The position numbers and the translations under genes were made by a program. From assembly GCF_003362805.1 (NCBI RefSeq), contig NZ_QNQT01000002.1, positions 682,001 through 746,000 on the forward strand: 64,000 nucleotides of DNA, written 5' to 3'. This DNA is from Neobacillus piezotolerans. GTDB taxonomy: Bacteria; Bacillota; Bacilli; Bacillales; Cytobacillaceae. Shown in pieces: positions 61,528 through 64,000 of the stretch; position 1 is the stretch's first letter, and every line of letters begins with the position of its first letter. The notes under the pieces are model-generated. The model worked only from the letters and a program-made list of their open reading frames with translations, ran no database searches and was not told the origin of the DNA.

Positions 61528-61878
61528 ATGAGAAAAGCTGGATTCCTACTTCTTTTGTCCGTTCCGTTTTTCGTCCTCCTGTTTATTTCGTTTGTCGATT
61601 CGTTTACGTATCACACCGAAATTAAAAGGGCGTACGGCTATATTGATCCTGTTTCACAGAAATCCATCAAGAATGCCAATCTCGCACAGGTCAGGGAGGA
61701 GAAAGTTTCCGAAGACACGAAAATCATGGATGAAATGATAAGGACTTTAATCAACATCAAAGGCAAAGAAGTTCTGATCATTTCTTTTAAAACAAAAGAC
61801 GAAGGTAGTTTAGGTCCTATCAGCGTCTACTTGGATAAAAAAACCGGCGAAGCAATAGGCATGGGCATGAGAAAATAA
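61528..61878 (+). CDS. small membrane-anchored protein, unknown
   Basis: A 116-residue protein with an N-terminal hydrophobic segment (AGFLLLLSVPFFVLLFISFV) and a soluble tail with Lys/Glu-rich helices and a final strand pair (GPISVYLDKKTGEAIGMGM) similar in pattern to PepSY-like domains (inference). GGGAGG precedes ATG 61528. No family recognised. Confidence 0.6.
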   Translation: MRKAGFLLLLSVPFFVLLFISFVDSFTYHTEIKRAYGYIDPVSQKSIKNANLAQVREEKVSEDTKIMDEMIRTLINIKGKEVLIISFKTKDEGSLGPISVYLDKKTGEAIGMGMRK

Positions 61879-61891
61879 GGATTCCATAAAA

Positions 61892-61927
61892 CAGGGCGGC
61901 CCGATTCGCAAAAGAATCAACTGCCTT
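61892..61927 (+). terminator. terminator-like hairpin
   Basis: AGGGCGGCCCGATTC-GCAAAA-GAATCAACTGCCTTTTTT: inner 5-bp and outer 6-bp pairing with a bulge, then a T run. Confidence 0.6.
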
Positions 61928-62071
61928 TTTTAAACTGTCAGGCCGTTTCCACCGGAATGCCAATTATGATTGCCTCTCCAAATTTAGAAGGAAAAATCTC
62001 TTAGACAAAGAATGTATTAACGGCAAGCAATAAATATGGATTTAAGAATACGATAAGGGAGCTGACTCTTA

Positions 62072-62509
62072 ATGGCGGGTTTTACCAGAGTTAAAGATGT
62101 CTTGGAAAACTATCAATCTTCCGTTTATGAAAAAGATGTTGAGAAATTCTTATCTTCATACGCTGATGACATCCATATGTATGATTGCTGGGATAGCTGG
62201 GAGGTTACGGGTGTTGCCGGATTGAGGGACATGGTGACAGGGTGGTTTACTGGTTTAAGTGAGGAAGGTGTTTTACTTAAAGTAATGTTTACAGATTTAG
62301 TAGTGGAAGAAAACTCGGATTTGGCATTTGCCCATTGTGCTGTTACATTTGCGGCTCATAACGAAGAATCTGGAGACAAACTGCGTCAAATCACAAATCG
62401 GTTCACCTATTGTTTTAAAAAAGAAAATGATGTTTGGGCCATTGCACATGAACATTCATCACTGCCCATAAATGGTGAAACCGGCGGAGGGATTTTTAAC
62501 TTGAGGTAA
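62072..62509 (+). CDS. SnoaL-like / nuclear transport factor 2 family protein
   Basis: A 145-residue NTF2-fold protein: VKDVLENYQSSVYEKDVEKF, LSSYADDIHMYDCWDSWEVT, FAHCAVTFAAHNEESGDKLR and FKKENDVWAIAHEHSSLPIN. This is the YybH/SnoaL_3-like type that binds small ligands. The function is unknown. Preceded by AAGGGAG. It ends at a shared bidirectional terminator. Confidence 0.85.
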   Translation: MAGFTRVKDVLENYQSSVYEKDVEKFLSSYADDIHMYDCWDSWEVTGVAGLRDMVTGWFTGLSEEGVLLKVMFTDLVVEENSDLAFAHCAVTFAAHNEESGDKLRQITNRFTYCFKKENDVWAIAHEHSSLPINGETGGGIFNLR

Positions 62510-62550
62510 CACTTTCGCACGAGGGATGTCGCCGCCATCTCTCTACATAA

Positions 62551-62592
62551 AAATGAGTGGCAATCGAATATTCCGAATGCCACTCATTTCTT
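62551..62592. terminator. bidirectional terminator between convergent genes
   Basis: AAATGAGTGGCA ... TGCCACTCATTT, 12-bp perfect stem, followed by CTTTTC on the plus strand and TTTTTATG on the minus strand. Confidence 0.85.
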
Positions 62593-62595
62593 TTC

Positions 62596-63405
62596 TTACG
62601 CATGATACCCGGCGCAAATCAGCCCGAAATAAGTCGGCGCTTCATAAGAAAGGAATTCGACTTTTCTTTCCTCAAAAGGAATGGCTCCTGCGAGAATCAG
62701 AGTTTGCCAGATTCCGTCCGGCTTGGCCGCTTCGATAAAGTCTTCTTGGAATTCAGCCATCTTTTCCAAGTTATTCGATTGAATCAGTCCGACCGTCTCC
62801 TCATCGAATTGGCGCGCTGCCGGGTCAAAACCGTACGGGCCATCGGCATCATGGGCGTGCGCCCAATCGCAGCTTGCAATCAGTCCTACCCGTTTTCCGG
62901 ATTGCGTTACGGCCTTCCTAAGTGCTTTCCCTAAATTGATATGGTCCTCGAAGGACATTTCCCTGGAAGGTGTAATCACAACAACCGGAACATCCGGCAT
63001 AAACCGGAGCGGGACCATCACGCCCCAATCAAGAGGCAGGCAGGAAATTGGGCCGGCCGCCGTACCATAATTAATCGTCGAAGCCGGCACGCCGTCAGCA
63101 GCAGCTTGCCTGTTGATCAATTTGGCGAGCTCCCGGTCAACCTTTTTCTCCATCGAAAAGTCTGCTTCATTTTCTCTTAAAAATCCTTCCATCCTTTCCG
63201 AATCGGTTATGGAAAACCGTCCGTTAATCCGCGTCCCATGTGGCGTCAGAACGATTAAACTATCCGGCATGGCATCGCTCATCCATCCCCCGAGCTTCAC
63301 CATATTTTCTCTCGTTTTAGCCATCCGTTCAGGCATGGCGCCCTGCAATTCAGGAATAATTTCGCCTCCGTGCGGAGTAATACACGCAAATACAAATGGA
63401 TTCAT
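62596..63405 (-). CDS. class III extradiol dioxygenase / MEMO1-like family protein
   Basis: A 269-residue protein of the LigB/MEMO superfamily: N-terminal FVFACITPHGGEIIPELQ with the metal-site His, IVLTPHGTRINGRFSI (second His), VVVITPSREMSFEDHINLGK, and IASCDWAHAHDADGPYGFDP. The histidines at positions about 11 and 54 would bind iron or zinc. Whether it cleaves catechol-type rings or has another role is unknown. ATG 63405 was chosen from AAGGTGG; the frame runs to 63687 but that extension is not homologous. Confidence 0.85.
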   Translation of the reverse strand: MNPFVFACITPHGGEIIPELQGAMPERMAKTRENMVKLGGWMSDAMPDSLIVLTPHGTRINGRFSITDSERMEGFLRENEADFSMEKKVDRELAKLINRQAAADGVPASTINYGTAAGPISCLPLDWGVMVPLRFMPDVPVVVITPSREMSFEDHINLGKALRKAVTQSGKRVGLIASCDWAHAHDADGPYGFDPAARQFDEETVGLIQSNNLEKMAEFQEDFIEAAKPDGIWQTLILAGAIPFEERKVEFLSYEAPTYFGLICAGYHA

Positions 63406-63574
63406 CGACGACAACCACCTTAAAGAGTTTGTATTACTAATTTGCTTAGAAGAGGGAAGAATCCTTCTTTTTAAAAAAGAAACAAGTGGTAGCCCGAAAG
63501 AGGGGAAATTTGGAAAAGTGGCGAATAGGTATGGAAAGAGCAAGGACTGGCTGTAAAAATTAGGGAGGAAACAA

Positions 63575-64000
63575 ATGTTCATCTTAAATGTGGAAGGCGC
63601 AATCAATAAGGATGGTAAATGGCTGCTAATTAAACGCAGTGAAAAGGAGGAACATGCTGGGGGATTGCTTTCCCTTATCGGCGGCAAGGTGGAGAAGGAA
63701 GGAGCTTCAATTGAAATTTTGGAAAGGACACTTCACAGGGAAATCGGTGAAGAAGTCGGCATCGAAATCGATAACCTTCGCTACGTAACGAGTTCTTCCT
63801 TCGTAACGGATAGCGGACTGAATGTCGTTAATATTGTTTTCGTGTGTGACTATAAATCAGGCGAGGCTTTCGCGAAATGCCCTGCTGAAGTGGATGAGGT
63901 AGTCTGGATGTCGACAAAGGAAATCGTTGGCCATTCCGATATTCCAGTCTATTTGAAGGGTTATATTGAGCTTGCTGATAAATTCGTCGGGGGGAATCCT
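63575..64000 (+). CDS. NUDIX hydrolase, cut by the window edge
   Basis: At least 142 residues, open to the last base. The Nudix box is GGKVEKEGAS ... LHREIGEEVGI (G-x5-E then R-E-x2-E-E-x-G). The N-terminus FILNVEGAINKDGKWLLIKR is typical of MutT-like proteins acting on nucleotides. GGGAGGAAA precedes ATG 63575. The C-terminus is outside the window. Confidence 0.88.
   Translation, partial: MFILNVEGAINKDGKWLLIKRSEKEEHAGGLLSLIGGKVEKEGASIEILERTLHREIGEEVGIEIDNLRYVTSSSFVTDSGLNVVNIVFVCDYKSGEAFAKCPAEVDEVVWMSTKEIVGHSDIPVYLKGYIELADKFVGGNP

Noticed and set aside
63406-63687. N-terminal 94-residue extension of the MEMO/LigB-like protein
   Set aside because: The extension is not like the family, contains no ribosome site, and overlaps the Nudix start region. 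The internal ATG 63405 has AAGGTGG and the family N-terminus.

Overview
The window reads as chromosome from a spore-forming member of the Bacillaceae, in the Bacillus/Neobacillus/Mesobacillus neighbourhood. The evidence is strong AGGAGG-type ribosome binding sites with frequent GTG and TTG starts, a gntRKPZ gluconate operon, a B. subtilis-like pspA-ydjG-ydjH-ydjI cassette, a B. subtilis-type PucG, a T-box leader before an isoleucyl-tRNA synthetase, CcpA-type cre sites and a YjcZ-family sporulation peptide. Base composition is moderately AT-rich. I saw no rRNA, tRNA, CRISPR array or prophage. Mobile DNA is limited to one decayed IS4-type transposase fragment.

Layout. 1-7.7 kb holds small accessory genes: MarR with DUF3147, YdeI-like, DUF952, GNAT, alpha/beta hydrolase, AlkD-like, a GC-rich RibD-type reductase and a tandem AhpD-like protein. 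8.0-14.5 kb is a lactose/cellobiose-type PTS operon: LicR-like regulator, two IIB, IIC, IIA, DUF3284 and a MupG/DUF871 glycosidase. It lies between two imperfect ~121-bp direct repeats, and a membrane-anchored serine hydrolase follows. 15.9-19.4 kb is the pspA-ydjGHI-like envelope cassette. 19.5-20.7 kb is a secreted transglutaminase-like protein. 21.1-27.1 kb is nucleoside and purine catabolism: PucG, then a LacI-type regulator with a nucleoside transporter, ribokinase and nucleoside hydrolase. Its control region carries three operator palindromes exactly 54 bp apart. 27.3-33.6 kb (minus strand) is an EamA transporter and gntRKPZ.

34-41 kb is a run of small secreted or membrane proteins with Nudix, SET-domain and zinc-finger proteins and a quinone-oxidoreductase-like enzyme. 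A 52-bp tandem array of hairpins sits at 41.3-41.6 kb. 41.6-46.3 kb is pseudouridine and nucleoside catabolism: two divergent HTH-PfkB kinases (one with the catalytic Asp replaced by Glu), psuG and a second nucleoside hydrolase. 46.4-56.7 kb is mixed: a lipoprotein, a secreted protein with two copies of a domain also found in the 20-kb transglutaminase protein, a deaminase, a DJ-1/PfpI remnant, VOC proteins, and an ECF41-type sigma factor whose partner FAD oxidoreductase gene is preceded by an ECF41-like promoter. 56.8-60.3 kb is a type-2-like IleRS with its T-box. The right end has yjcZ, GNAT, SnoaL-like and LigB/MEMO-type genes and a Nudix gene cut by the window edge.

How the parts fit: the PTS, nucleoside, gluconate and pseudouridine blocks are scavenging modules. 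Those with visible control regions have local regulators, and three have exact or near cre motifs. All functional calls come from reading sequence and from remembered family features; no database search was run.
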